Assembly: GCA_043228905.1 (NCBI GenBank)
Contig: JBHGNT010000001.1
Span: forward strand, 15,934,001 to 15,998,000
Length of the DNA: 64,000 nt
From: Azolla caroliniana
Taxonomy: Eukaryota; Polypodiophyta
Direction: 5' to 3'
A model generated the notes under the pieces. The model was given only the letters and a program-made list of their open reading frames with translations, was not told the DNA's origin and made no database searches. The translations under genes were made by a program, and so were the position numbers. Numbering within the stretch: position 1 is the first letter of the stretch; every line of letters begins with the position of its first letter. Shown here piece by piece: positions 41,766 to 51,770 of the stretch.

Positions 41766-42524
41766 GCAGTAGCACGAAATCGATTATGATGATACGTTTG
41801 CGCCGATATTGAAGATGACAGTCGTCCATGTATTGCTTGTAGTGGTAGTGGTGAAGGGGTTGCATCTACATTAGATGGATGTGAAAAATGTGTTCCTACA
41901 AGGTGATCTTGAGGAACAAGTGTTTATGGTTCAGCCCCCCAGATTTTAGTCCGGAGTGAATACATCAGTGGTGTGCCGATTGAAGAAGTCCCTCTATGGA
42001 CTCAAGTAAACCCCGCGCGCTAAGAATGCGAAGATCACGCAGAGACTGCATCGGATGGGGTTTGCACCGTCGAAATTGGACTCTTCTCTCTTCATTCGAC
42101 AAGGTCGAAATGGAACGGTTAGTATTTAATTTTATGTTGATGATTTAGTCATCATCAGCGCCAACCTAGACGAAATCGTTCGCGTCAGATCCCAACTTGC
42201 AACATCGTTTGACATGAACGATCTTGGGAACCTTCATTACTTCCTCGGGATCGAAGTGATCCGCACCATGAAAGGCATACTCATCAGTCAATGCCACTAT
42301 GTTTTGAGTATGCTCTTCAAATTTGGTATGACGGAATGCAAATCCGTCTCGACTCCTCTGGACCAGAATGTGAAGCTTCACCCCGAATCTAGAATGACAT
42401 GCGACCCGACAAGGTTCCGACAAATAGTCGGGAGCCTTATTTATCTGACCATCACCCGCCCGAACCTCAGTTATCTGGTCGGATTGATTACTCAATTTAT
42501 GGCTCATCCAACCGTGAAGCACCT
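41762..42524 (+). pseudogene. copia I reverse transcriptase, right part
   Basis: Strongly decayed at first (a TAG in the first codons, GLK-TPRAKN, LCVDDLVII-like region with stops near 42125). It is then open from 42214: MNDLGNLHYFLGIEVIRTMK, FGMTECKSVSTPLDQN and LIYLTITRPNLSY. It is cut at 42524, where the LTR of copia H begins. Confidence 0.85.
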
Positions 42525-42953
42525 TGTTGGGAAATCGGTCCCTCTGGATGGGATCTGGTTATGAATGAAGAGGACCTGGTGAGAACCAGAAGAGATCCAA
42601 AAACCGGATCGGATGGACCCGGTGAGAACCAAAAGACAAGACATATTTGAAAATATGTTTTGAGTAAGCCTATTGAGGCTATATTTGTAAATAGCCCTAA
42701 GTTCATATAAATATAAATATGACTTAGGGCAAACACTTTATAGAAATTGTTGTCATATTGTTGTTTAGATAACTATTGTATATATATAGAGAGAGATATA
42801 GAGTGATACTCTATTGTAACCGCCGGTTGGCAAAGATATAGAGCTCGAGGTCGTTGCCTCTTAGTCTCTGTTTGTACATTTCTATGTTTGATTTCCATCC
42901 AAGTGATTCAAGACTCGATTGTGGCCGAGCAATATTCCGTGATATTCTCTTCA
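42525..42953 (+). repeat. 5' LTR of copia H
   Basis: 429 bp, TGTTGGGAAATCGG to ATTCTCTTCA. It shares GGTCCCTCTGGATGGGA, the TATTTGTAAATAGCCC block and GTGGCCGAGC with the copia C LTR and the solo LTR at 15831. A primer site follows three bases later. Confidence 0.85.
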
Positions 42954-42956
42954 ATC

Positions 42957-42968
42957 TGGTATCAGAGC
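42957..42968 (+). other. primer binding site of copia H (initiator Met)
   Basis: TGGTATCAGAGC, an exact match to the plant copia primer site. Confidence 0.9.
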
Positions 42969-42982
42969 GAACAACACAAGAA

Positions 42983-44617
42983 ATGGAAGAATCGTTCGGC
43001 GGTTGGTTCAAGCTCACCGGCTCCAACTACTTAGTATGGATGTCGAAGATGAGGGATATGCTGATGGTTAAAGATCTTTGGTTGCCGGTTCAGTTCGGGC
43101 ACAAGAGACCGGATACAATCGACGCCACAGTGTGGGAGGTAATGCACATGAAGACGACGACAAACATCCGGTGCTTCATCGATATGAGCTTGTACAACAA
43201 CTTCAATGAAGAGAGCAAGGCTCATGAACTCTGGGAGAAGATCGGCATCATGTTCCAGAACAAGAATGTTTTTAATCGGGTTTCGGCATTCCGAAAGCTA
43301 GTGAGGCTCTGGTACTAGGACGACTCTAGCATGGAGGAGCACATGAATGCCTTCCAGGGGCTAATACACCAAACAACCTTGTTGGAAGTACCTCTCGTTG
43401 ATGACATACTCGCATTGCTCTTGCTCGGTTCCCTCCCGAATAGCTAGGAGATGCTAGTTGTCACGTTGGCCAATGCCAGGCTAGAAGGAAAACAGTTGTC
43501 CCTAGCAAGGGTAAAATCAAGCTTGCTAGATGAAGAAGCTCGCCGGAAGGACCGGGAGTCCGGAATTAATTTGAAGGCCTTGGTTACGGAAGATGACCAC
43601 AACTGGGGAAGAGGCGGGTATCGGAGTCCTCAAAATTGGGACAAATCGAGGACGAGGTCAAAGTCAAGGGGGAGGCCCACATGCTTCTATTGCAGGAAGC
43701 CGGGACACTTCCAAAAGAACTTTCGGCACTTCCGGAAAGAGAAAGAAACTGGCACTACTGATTCGAAGAAGAGATCAGACCGAAACAGTTTGGACCGGAG
43801 ACGCCCGGATCGGAAAGGAACATCGACAATCGCGACAAGTGAAGAAGAAATGATGCTCATTACCGAGGAGAATGAGTTAAACCTTGTCGGCGACGAGACA
43901 ACGTGGGTTGTCGATTCCGGAGCGTCGTTCCACCTGACACCAGATCGGAAATGCTTCTCATCCTACACAACCGGTGATCATGGTTGTGTCCGGATGGGGA
44001 ATGAAGGTACATGCCGAATTGTCGGCATAGGAGATGTGTTGTTGACGACATGAACCAGATGCAAGTTGCTGTTGAAGGATGTCTAACATGTTCCGGAGGT
44101 TCAACTGTATCTGATATCAACCGGTCGGCTTGATGATGAAGGCTACATGGGTAGCATCCGGAACGGAGTTATGAAGTTTAGCAAAGGAAGCTTGATCGTG
44201 GCTAGAGCCCGGAAGATCAACACGCTGTATTTGATGCATGCGTGGATATGCCGAGAAGAAGTGAACGTAGCATCCGACACTACCGGTGAGATATGGCACA
44301 AAAGACTGTGTCACATGACTGAGAAGGGGATGAAGAGACTTGTCGAAGACAATCTCATTCCGGTGATAGACGTGCAACTTGAGAAGTTCATTGATTGCTT
44401 AGCCAACAAACAAAACCAAACCTCCTTCTAGTCAAGACCACCAATGAGACGGAATGCACCTTTGGAGCTGGTGGATACCGATGTTAGTGTGTCAAGAGGA
44501 CACGAAGTCACATGCCGCATCGCAGTACTTCGTGACGTTCATAGGCGACCACAGCCGGAAGCTGAAGGATCAAGTGTTATCTGTCTTCAAGGAGCTCCAC
44601 GCAATCGTGTAGAAAAC
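42983..44617 (+). pseudogene. Gag, protease and pre-integrase of copia H, truncated
   Basis: Close relative of copia C, starting at ATG 42983 (MEESFGGWFKLTGSNYLVW). Stops fall near 43316 and 43444 inside Gag. The zinc knuckle is CFYCRKPGHFQKNF, with the last Cys changed to Phe. The protease has WVVDSGASFHLTP. More stops fall near 44051 and 44084. The pre-integrase zinc region (IWHKRLCHMTEKGMK) is present, and the sequence fades out in the first part of integrase near 44617. Reverse transcriptase and the 3' LTR are absent. Confidence 0.88.
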
Positions 44618-45221
44618 CATACCTAGGAGGAATTGGTGGGTAGTGTGCGTGAACCAACCCTTACACACGGGTACATGTTTTGATGTATTCACATAGTTAA
44701 GTACAGATCGGCGATGTAATTATCCTAGGTAGCACGAATTCATTAAGTAGGGGGTCGAAGCGGATCTCTGTCCGGTAGGACAGAGAATAAAAGTGATGTA
44801 ACAGTCTGTAACGACTCTCTCTCCTTGTGCTATAAAAGGAGAGGAAAAGGGGTAGAGTGGGGGATCGCACATTTTTTTAGGACGAAGTGTTGTCGGACTG
44901 GGGACCGAGCCCTCTCCTCCACTGTTGTTGTTGCTTTTGCAGGGATTTTGTGTTAGGTTGGTTGCCTCTACTGCGTGAAAGCCCGTGTGCTTCCGGTAGA
45001 GGCTCCACTGCGTATTTCAGCACGTGTGTTCGTCTGTGTTGAGTCTGTCACCAGCTTGCCGGTTGTAACATTGCAAGCTCTGTGATCTATATTGTTATTG
45101 GAATTGATTCTTTCGTTTCTATCTCTCTGTGTTTCTGGGAATCTCTCTCCCACTTCTCTCTCACCTTCCTCGGTTCAAGGCCTCCGCAGTCCCGCCTCAG
45201 GATCTGTGTTGCCGTTAAGGC
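44618..45221 (+). repeat. unassigned LTR-like sequence M
   Basis: About 600 bases between copia H and fragment K with no ORF. A TATA element (GCTATAAAAGGAGAGG, about 44829-44844) is followed by G-rich then CT-rich sequence and CAAGGCCTCCGCAGTCCCGCCTCAGGATC near the end. This order resembles the end of D and E LTRs. There is no second copy in the window and no duplication could be matched, so the identification as an LTR is tentative. Confidence 0.4.
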
Positions 45222-46563
45222 CATTTTGGCCATTTCTACCGTGACCTGATCCAAGTCTTTTTCAAGGCACCGGATTCTGGACCGGGCCATCTCTAGTTGT
45301 TCGGTTGTGACGAGCAACCGTTCGCTTTGCGCTCGTTCTTCCGCCTCAATATACCCCACTGCTCCGGCAATCTGTTCGCCTATCCATCGGAGCCACAGGA
45401 TACCGGTGCATTGTTGTTGCACTTGCACGGAGGTTTGACGGATGGGCTCGCTTGTGGGTGGGCGGTCCCGCCTGATTACGCCGAGTTGCAATTCCTTTTT
45501 TGCCCGTGGACTACCCTGCTGTCCTGGTTCCCCTTGCGCTTCTTCTTGGTTGGCCGAGGGAGGCTGCATTGACCTTCCCAGCTCTGGCGGAATGGGACTT
45601 GTTGTTGCTACTGGTGTTGCAGGGGCTTCTGATTCCAGTGCCATGCGCACCGGTTCCGGTTCCTCCCTTGGCGTGGGAGTCTCAGTATGGGGAGCCGGTG
45701 TTCCCTCCGTCTGAGGGTTCGAACGTTTCCTGGCTGCCTCAACGGTTCTTGACGACGACCGTCGCTGGAGGTGCTTCGTAGGCTCCCCCTCTATTTCCTC
45801 CTCCTGAGTCCCGGCATTGAGTTTCGCCGCCAAGGGGTCTGCTTCTCTATTCACCTGTCGACAGAGTGTAATCTTTACTGGCCGTACCGGTGGTTCCTCA
45901 TGCGCATCCGTTGGCTGCTTCCGGCTGGCGCTCTCCTTTCCCGCCTGTTCTACGTCCGCCGCCTTCCCCTTAGTGGCCTTAGAGGCCAACAACTGTTGTC
46001 TTTTGGAAGCAGTCTTTGGGGTGCCGTCCGCCACTCTTCCCCGCTTCTTGGGCTGGACAGGCTGGACGGGTGGCACAACCAAGGTGAGCCACTACGTTAC
46101 TACGTGTCATATACTCCGTCCTTCTCGACCTTCTTTGTCGTCTTTTCCTCTGACGATCTTGATCGCCGCACACAAACCGTCTGCGATCAATACTGGCCAA
46201 TCCACCTTGATCCCTTCATAGGTGGCGATGATCATCCCTGCCCGGTTCTGCGGCATGACAGGGGGTCTAGGGTACACATGGTCGTATTCGTGGAGCACAC
46301 GAGCAATCTCGCGGAATAGCATATCTCCGCCACCCTGTGTCCGATAGCGCTTGCTAGCTAGGGAGTACTCACCAAAATACTTGATGAGTTGCTCCGAGGT
46401 CAGATTGTCGATCGTGAATATGCCTCCCACCGGAAGGCCTCTTAACGCATGGATCGCCTCCGCCGTTATGACCTCTGTGTCGATTTCTTTGATCACCTTG
46501 TCGGCTTCTTTGTGTGGCGGTACCTCCATAATCGTCAAGAAGCCCCCGAGCCCGTGTTGCTTT
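45222..46563 (-). pseudogene. fragment K of the A/B-family third ORF
   Basis: From 46563 downward it aligns with B third ORF residues about 20 to 440: EVPPHKEADKVIKEIDTE, YFGEYSLASKRY, HVYPRPPVMPQNRAG, VQPKKRGRVADG, the Pro/Glu-rich part and the start of the coiled coil, ending at DLDQVTVEMAKM. Stops near 46104 and 46095 break it. It is cut at the 5' side by the chromovirus LTR and at the 3' side by M. Confidence 0.85.
46559..46563. other. left target-site duplication of the chromovirus (putative)
   Basis: GCTTT directly precedes the chromovirus LTR within fragment K. The right copy would lie beyond the window. Confidence 0.35.
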
Positions 46564-46578
46564 TGTCATGATATGGCA

Positions 46579-46633
46579 AGACTCGAACCCATGACCTTAG
46601 GTTATATGGGTCGAGCTCTTGACCATTAGACCA
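46579..46633 (-). promoter_or_regulatory. antisense tRNA-like A/B-box pair at the start of the chromovirus LTR
   Basis: On the minus strand TGGTCTAATGG (46623-46633) fits the A-box consensus exactly. GGTTCGAGTCT (46579-46589) fits the B box in all but the last base. The starts are 44 bases apart, as in tRNA genes. The module lies within the first 70 bases of U3. Confidence 0.55.
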
Positions 46634-46730
46634 TCTATTGTAATACGTAGGATATTATTTTCATTTACATTTTATTATTCCAGATTTCTCTGGAACATTC
46701 TAGAAGCTTCAGGATTACTCCTGAAAACAC

Positions 46731-46775
46731 TATAAAAGAGGGCACTAGGCATTATGTTGAACCAAATTGGTTCAA
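46731..46775 (+). promoter_or_regulatory. LTR promoter and predicted transcript start used for self-priming
   Basis: TATAAAAGAG begins at 46731. Transcription about 32 bases downstream would start near 46763. AAATTGGTTCAA at 46764-46775 is the exact reverse complement of the site just after the LTR (46985-46996). In Tf1-type elements the first bases of the RNA fold back on such a site to prime reverse transcription. The start site is predicted, not observed. Confidence 0.6.
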
Positions 46776-46844
46776 CGCCAGTCTTAAGCCTTTTAGCCAC
46801 CGTTGTATATTCTCTTCATATAATAAATATCTTTCTTATCATCA

Positions 46845-46878
<34 letters not shown>

Positions 46879-46984
46879 TTCTCGCTCACTTCTTCCTTCT
46901 CTCGAAGAAGTTCCACACCTCTCATAGTACTAATCCTTCGTTTAGTACTAATTCCTTCTCTGTCTCAGTACTGTTCATGACAGT

Positions 46985-46996
46985 TTGAACCAATTT
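46985..46996 (+). other. self-priming primer binding site of the chromovirus
   Basis: TTGAACCAATTT starts two bases after the LTR. It has no TGG start, so it does not fit a tRNA 3' CCA end. It pairs over 12 bases with the predicted RNA 5' end. Confidence 0.6.
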
Positions 46997-47055
46997 CCCT
47001 ACCCTCTGTCTCTCTCATTTCCTACTAATCTTTTATTCCTCTTTTCTTTCATCCC

Positions 47056-48207
47056 ATGGCCACTGTTAGCGCTGAAGAATATCAATCTGTTTTCTCGGAA
47101 TTCCAATGCTTGAAGGAGAAGTTCCATGCTTTGGAACAAGAAAACCAACGGTTGCTGGGGGATCTTCAACAAATCTCCTTAGAAAAGCAACAAACGCAAC
47201 AACAACATGGGGAACTTGCGTTACGCGTGCAACAACTCGAAGCCACCATCGTAGCGATGCAACAACATGGGCCCGGAACACAAGGGATTCATAAAGAACC
47301 TAAGATTGGCCTTCCCACGAAGTTCGATGGAACGCGATCGCAGTTTAGAGGGTTCCTTAACCAGGTACGATTAGTTATTCAAATGTATCCTTCCCGATAT
47401 CCCACCGATGCATCACGAGTGGGTTTAGTAGGCACCTTGTTAAGTGGCTCAGCGTTGTCATGGTTCGCTCCACTATTAGAAAAGGAATCTCCGTTACTCA
47501 ACAATTTTGAAGAGTTTCTAGGTGAGTTTAAAGCATGTTTCGGAGATACTGACAGCATCAGGACCGCAATCAACAAAATCCGGCGATTACGCCAAGGTGA
47601 CCGTCCAGCCTCCGCATACGCTGCAGATTTTCGCCTACTCGCCGCCGATATCCCTTGGGATGATCAAGCGTTGATGGAGCAATTCCGTTATGGTTTACGC
47701 AACGACGTCAAGGATTTACTCTTGACCTTCCCCGAAGAGCCAAAGTCCTTAACAGAAGCAATCAGTCGCGCGGTGAGATGTGACAACCGCCTCTTTGAGT
47801 GACGTTCGGAACGACAGCTACAGATGCCGAGGGCAAGATCAGAGCCCACCTACGCCTCAGTGGTAGCAAGACCTTTTCCGAGGGAGTCATATAATGTGTC
47901 TCCAGCGAATACTCCGACTCCGATGGAGATTGACACTACACGTCGTCGAGGGCCATTATCCAAAGAAGAAAAGCAGCGACGCCGTACAAATCGACTATGT
48001 CTTTACTGCGGTGGACCAGGACATATCGCAATAAATTGCCCCCATAGGCCAAGAAGACAGGTAAACCAAATAGTCGCTAGTTCTAATTGTACTAAATTCG
48101 AACCTATTTCAGTAGGGATATCTGATAGTCCTAATAGTACTAATATCCCAGATCTAGCAAACAAATTTGATGTCCTTAGTCAGTTAGAAGAAGAGTTAAA
48201 CGACTAA
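47056..48207 (+). pseudogene. Gag of the chromovirus, one TGA stop
   Basis: It starts at ATG 47056 in a good context (CATCCCATGGCC). Residues 1-75 are a coiled coil. Residues 80-248 are a capsid of the type seen in fungal, sushi and PEG10-like Gags (KFDGTRSQFRGFLNQ, SGSALSWFAPLLE, FGDTDSIRTAINKIRRL, AYAADFRLLAADIPW). A TGA at 47800-47802 interrupts just after CDNRLFE. The same frame continues through a basic region and the zinc knuckle CLYCGGPGHIAINC to TAA at 48205-48207. The next bases (CGTTCGGAACGA) suggest the stop was a CGA arginine codon. Confidence 0.85.
48195..48201 (+). promoter_or_regulatory. putative -1 ribosomal frameshift site between Gag and Pol
   Basis: GTTAAAC is read G-TTA-AAC in the Gag frame, two codons before the Gag stop. 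A -1 slip gives GTT-AAA-CGA and enters the Pol frame, which is open from there. GUUAAAC is a known functional slippery heptamer in some nidoviruses. Confidence 0.6.
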
Positions 48208-51200
48208 GTCCAGCCAAAATAGGAGCCGTTTGGTTGGACAGCCCTAGATCTGTGCAGCCCATTAGTGGTTCCATTCCCTCTAAGCAAGTTAGTGATGTGT
48301 TCGTAGCCCAAGTAATAGTTAGTACTAAAAGTACCCCTCCAGTACATGTCCTAGCACTCCTAGATTCCGGAGCTAACTCTTGCTTTATGGATAAGAAATT
48401 TGCTCAAGCTCATAAGATATCCCTAAGAAAACTCCAGTGTCCAGCCTCTGTAGTAGTCATTGATGGACGTCCCATTGCTTCCGGAAATATCCTAGAAGAG
48501 TCAGAGCCCATTAATATTGTCCTAGATAACTTAGTATGTGTAGTATCATTTAATATTATTAGTATCCCAGAACATCCTATAGTTTTAGGACTACCGTGGT
48601 TCGAGTTACATAACCCTGACATAGATTGGAGAACAAGAGAAATCCGGTGTCGACAAACCCAAGGGTCAACTCAGAAGATGGCAACCATTTCGCTACGTCA
48701 GTTGCGTAAAGAAGGGCACAAGGAGGAAATGTTCCTCTTTGCAATATCAGTAAACCCCTCCAACACCACTAAAGAAGAATCCACCGTTCAACTTCCCGAG
48801 AAGTATCGCCATTACACCGATGTGTTCGATAAAGTACAAGCCAACACACTTCCTCATCATCGACCGTACGATTGCCCCATCGATTTACAACCGGGAAAAG
48901 AGCCGCCATGGGGACCGATCTACAATTTGTCACCAACCGAGCTGGAAGTCCTTCGGGCCTATATAGAGGAGAATTTGGAAAATGGTTTCATTCGGCATTC
49001 GAAATCTCCAGCCGGTGCGCCCATTTTCTTCGTCAAGAAAAAAGATGGATCGCTTCGTCTCGTTGTAGATTACCGTGGCTTGAATAAGGTTACAATCAGG
49101 AATAGGTATGCTCTTCCCCTTATCTCAAGTCTTTTAGAACGGATCAATGGTGCCAGGTTCTTCACGAAGATCGACTTACGGGGAGCATATAACCTCGTAC
49201 GGATCCGACCAGGAGACGAATGGAAGACCGCGTTTCGCACCAGATATGGGCACTTCGAGTATACTGTCATGCCGTTCGGCCTCACTAATGCGCCGGCAGT
49301 CTTCCAGCACATGGCTAATGATATATTCCGAGATCTATTGGATGATTGTTTGATCATCTATTTGGATGATCTACTGGTTTATTCAAAGACCCAAGAAGAA
49401 CATGATTCTCATGTACTATTAGTACTAAAACGACTTCGAGAACATGGTCTGTATGCAAAGCTAGAAAAATGTAGTTTCGGGTGCAACCAAGTGGAATTTC
49501 TCGGCTACATCATTTCGTCAGAAGGCATCTCCATGGACCCAGCTAAGGTCAGAACGGTGGTAGAATGGCAGACTCCGCGTTCGGTACGGGATGTGCAATG
49601 CTTCTTAGGCTTTGCCAATTTTTACCGGAAGTTCATACAGGATTACTCAAAGATCGTTCTACCTCTCACACAACTTACCAGGAAGGGACAACCGTTCACC
49701 TGGTCTGAAGAAACGGACATGGCTTTCGAGAGTCTTAAAAAAACATTTACATCGGCTCCAATTCTAGCTCATGTCGATCCGGAGAAACCATTCATTATCG
49801 AAGCTGACGCATCGGATTTTGCATTGGGGAGCATTCTGTCACAACAGGGGAATGATGAAAAGCTACATCCTGTGGCTTTTCACTCACGCAAGTTTGATGC
49901 CGCCGAAATCAACTACGAAATCCATGATAAGGAGCTATTGGCAATAGTGGATTCTTTTATGCAATGGAGGCATTTTCTGGAGGGATCCTCTCATCCAGTC
50001 ACCGTATTTAGTGACCACAAGAATCTTGCCTACTTTCAGGATGCTCGTGTGTTGAATCGACGTCAAGCTCGGTGGGCCCACTTCCTCACGCGTTTCGACT
50101 TCAAAATTACATATCGTCCGGGGAGGCACCAAGGGAAGGCAGATGCATTATCACGGCGTTCGTATCTAGCCCCCCGCCCCGGCGAGCCAGCTTTCGATAA
50201 CCAAAAACAAGTCATCTTGGGACCGGCACGATTACAAGCAACACAAATCTTTGACATGCCTATGGATTCCCGCGTTATCGATACCATACGTGAAGACTTG
50301 AAGACAGATGCGTTCGCCCAAGCTATACTAGCACAAATTGATCCCTCATGAGCGTCGTGTTCACAATCGCAACCACCAGGTACGGACTATCGGCAATTCA
50401 AATACCATGATGGATTACTCTTCTTTAAAGAACTTTTGTATGTTCCTAATGGTTCTTGCCGCCTTCGAGTAGTACAAAACTGTCATGACACATATACAGC
50501 TGGGCATTTTGGTAGTACTAAAACATTACATTTAGTACAACGATCATTCTGGTGGCCCTGTATGCGACAATTTGTCGAGGATTTTGTTCGGACTTGTGAT
50601 ACATGTTGCAGAGCGAAAATGCCAAGGCATCATCCATATGGTTTATTAGAACCATTATCAATTCCAAGCAAGCCGTGGCAATCCATTGCTCTAGACTTCA
50701 TCACAGATCTTCCAGTCTCTAAGGGGTTCAATGCGATTCTAACGGTGGTCGATCGATATACGAAGATGGCTCATTTCTTGCCATGTACTAAGGAGATCTC
50801 CAGTGAAGACACTGCCGAAATTGTCATGCGTGAAGTATGTCGGCATCATGGACTCCCCGATAGTATCATCAGCGACCGTGGACCCCAGTTCGTGTCAAAA
50901 TTCTGGAAGCACCTTTTTAACATGCTCAAGGTCACTTGTAACCTCTCTTCCGGCTACCACCCACAAACTGACGGCCAAGCTGAACGAACAAATCAAACGT
51001 TGGAGCAGTATCTGCGGTGCTTTCTCAGCTATCATCAGGACGACTGGGCAGATATTCTCCACTTCGCCGAATTTGCCTATAACAACTCTATCCACGCATC
51101 CACTAAAGTTACGCCATTTTATGCTTATACGGGATGTCACCCCCGGTGGAGTGTACTTGAAACCCCCGAGGTGTCCACAAATCCGTGCGCAGAGGATCGT

Positions 51201-51770
51201 TTGGAGCGGTTACGCAAGATACAAGCGGATTTATCTACTCATCTCCAGCAAGCTCAACAAACACACAAGGTCTACGCGGATCGTCATCGACTTCCATCTA
51301 GTTTTAATATTGGAGATCGGGTGTGGTTACTACGACGACACATCAAGACTACTCGCCCATGTGAGAAGTTGGATTATCGGCGATTAGGTCCTTTCCGTAT
51401 TATTGGAAAGATTAATGATGTTGCTTTTCGTCTCGATCTACCTCCTCAACTTCGGATACATCCGGTGTTTCATAGTTCTCTCTTCGAACCCTACCACGAG
51501 AGCACCATCCCAGAACGTCTTATCCAACCTCCACCCCCGATCGAGCTTGAAGATGGGCCGGAGTACGAGGTTGCCGCCATTCTTGATTCCAAGATTGTTC
51601 GCAACAAGCTCTACTATCTAGTCGATTGGCTAGGCTATAGTCCTAGCGAACGTACTTGGGAACCGATCGAGAATGTAACCAATGCTCGTGCTCTTCTTGA
51701 AGACTTCCATCGTCAATATCCACACAAACCGGGTCCTCAATCCAAGACGACTCGTGACACTCGTCGTTTT
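48201..51770 (+). pseudogene. Pol of the chromovirus with chromodomain, one TGA stop, 3' end cut
   Basis: The frame opens at the slip site. The protease active site is LALLDSGANSCFMD. Reverse transcriptase has LVVDYRGLNKVTIRNRY, FTKIDLRGAYNLVRI, FGLTNAPAVFQ and catalytic IYLDDLLVYS. RNase H has IIEADASDFALGS and YEIHDKELLAI. A TGA at 50349-50351 (TCA TGA GCG) is the only stop, and the same frame resumes with the integrase zinc site (NCHDTYTAGHFG...CDTCCRAK). The core has IALDFITDLP, ISDRGPQFVS and TDGQAERTNQTL. A chromodomain follows near the end (YYLVDWLGYSPSERTWEP). Copia C is inserted at 51770. Confidence 0.88.

Larger units (their letters stand above)
46564..46982 (+). repeat. 5' LTR of the chromovirus
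   Basis: 419 bp. The ends are an exact 8-bp inverted repeat, TGTCATGA (46564-46571) and TCATGACA (46975-46982). It contains a TATA box (TATAAAAGAG at 46731), a palindrome at 46756-46776, a (CT)n run near 46844-46870, and a tRNA-like antisense module at its start. Confidence 0.85.
46564..51770 (+). mobile_element. Tcn1-like chromovirus (Ty3/gypsy with chromodomain), near-intact, 3' part displaced
   Basis: It has a 5' LTR, a self-complementary primer site, Gag, and Pol with protease, reverse transcriptase, RNase H, integrase and a C-terminal chromodomain. Pol is in the -1 frame relative to Gag. Only two in-frame stops occur in about 4.7 kb, both TGA. It is inserted in fragment K and interrupted by copia C at 51771, just after the chromodomain, so its 3' LTR must lie beyond the window. 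Its Gag and priming arrangement resemble fungal and vertebrate chromoviruses more than the Tekay, CRM, Reina or Galadriel clades of seed plants. Confidence 0.85.
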
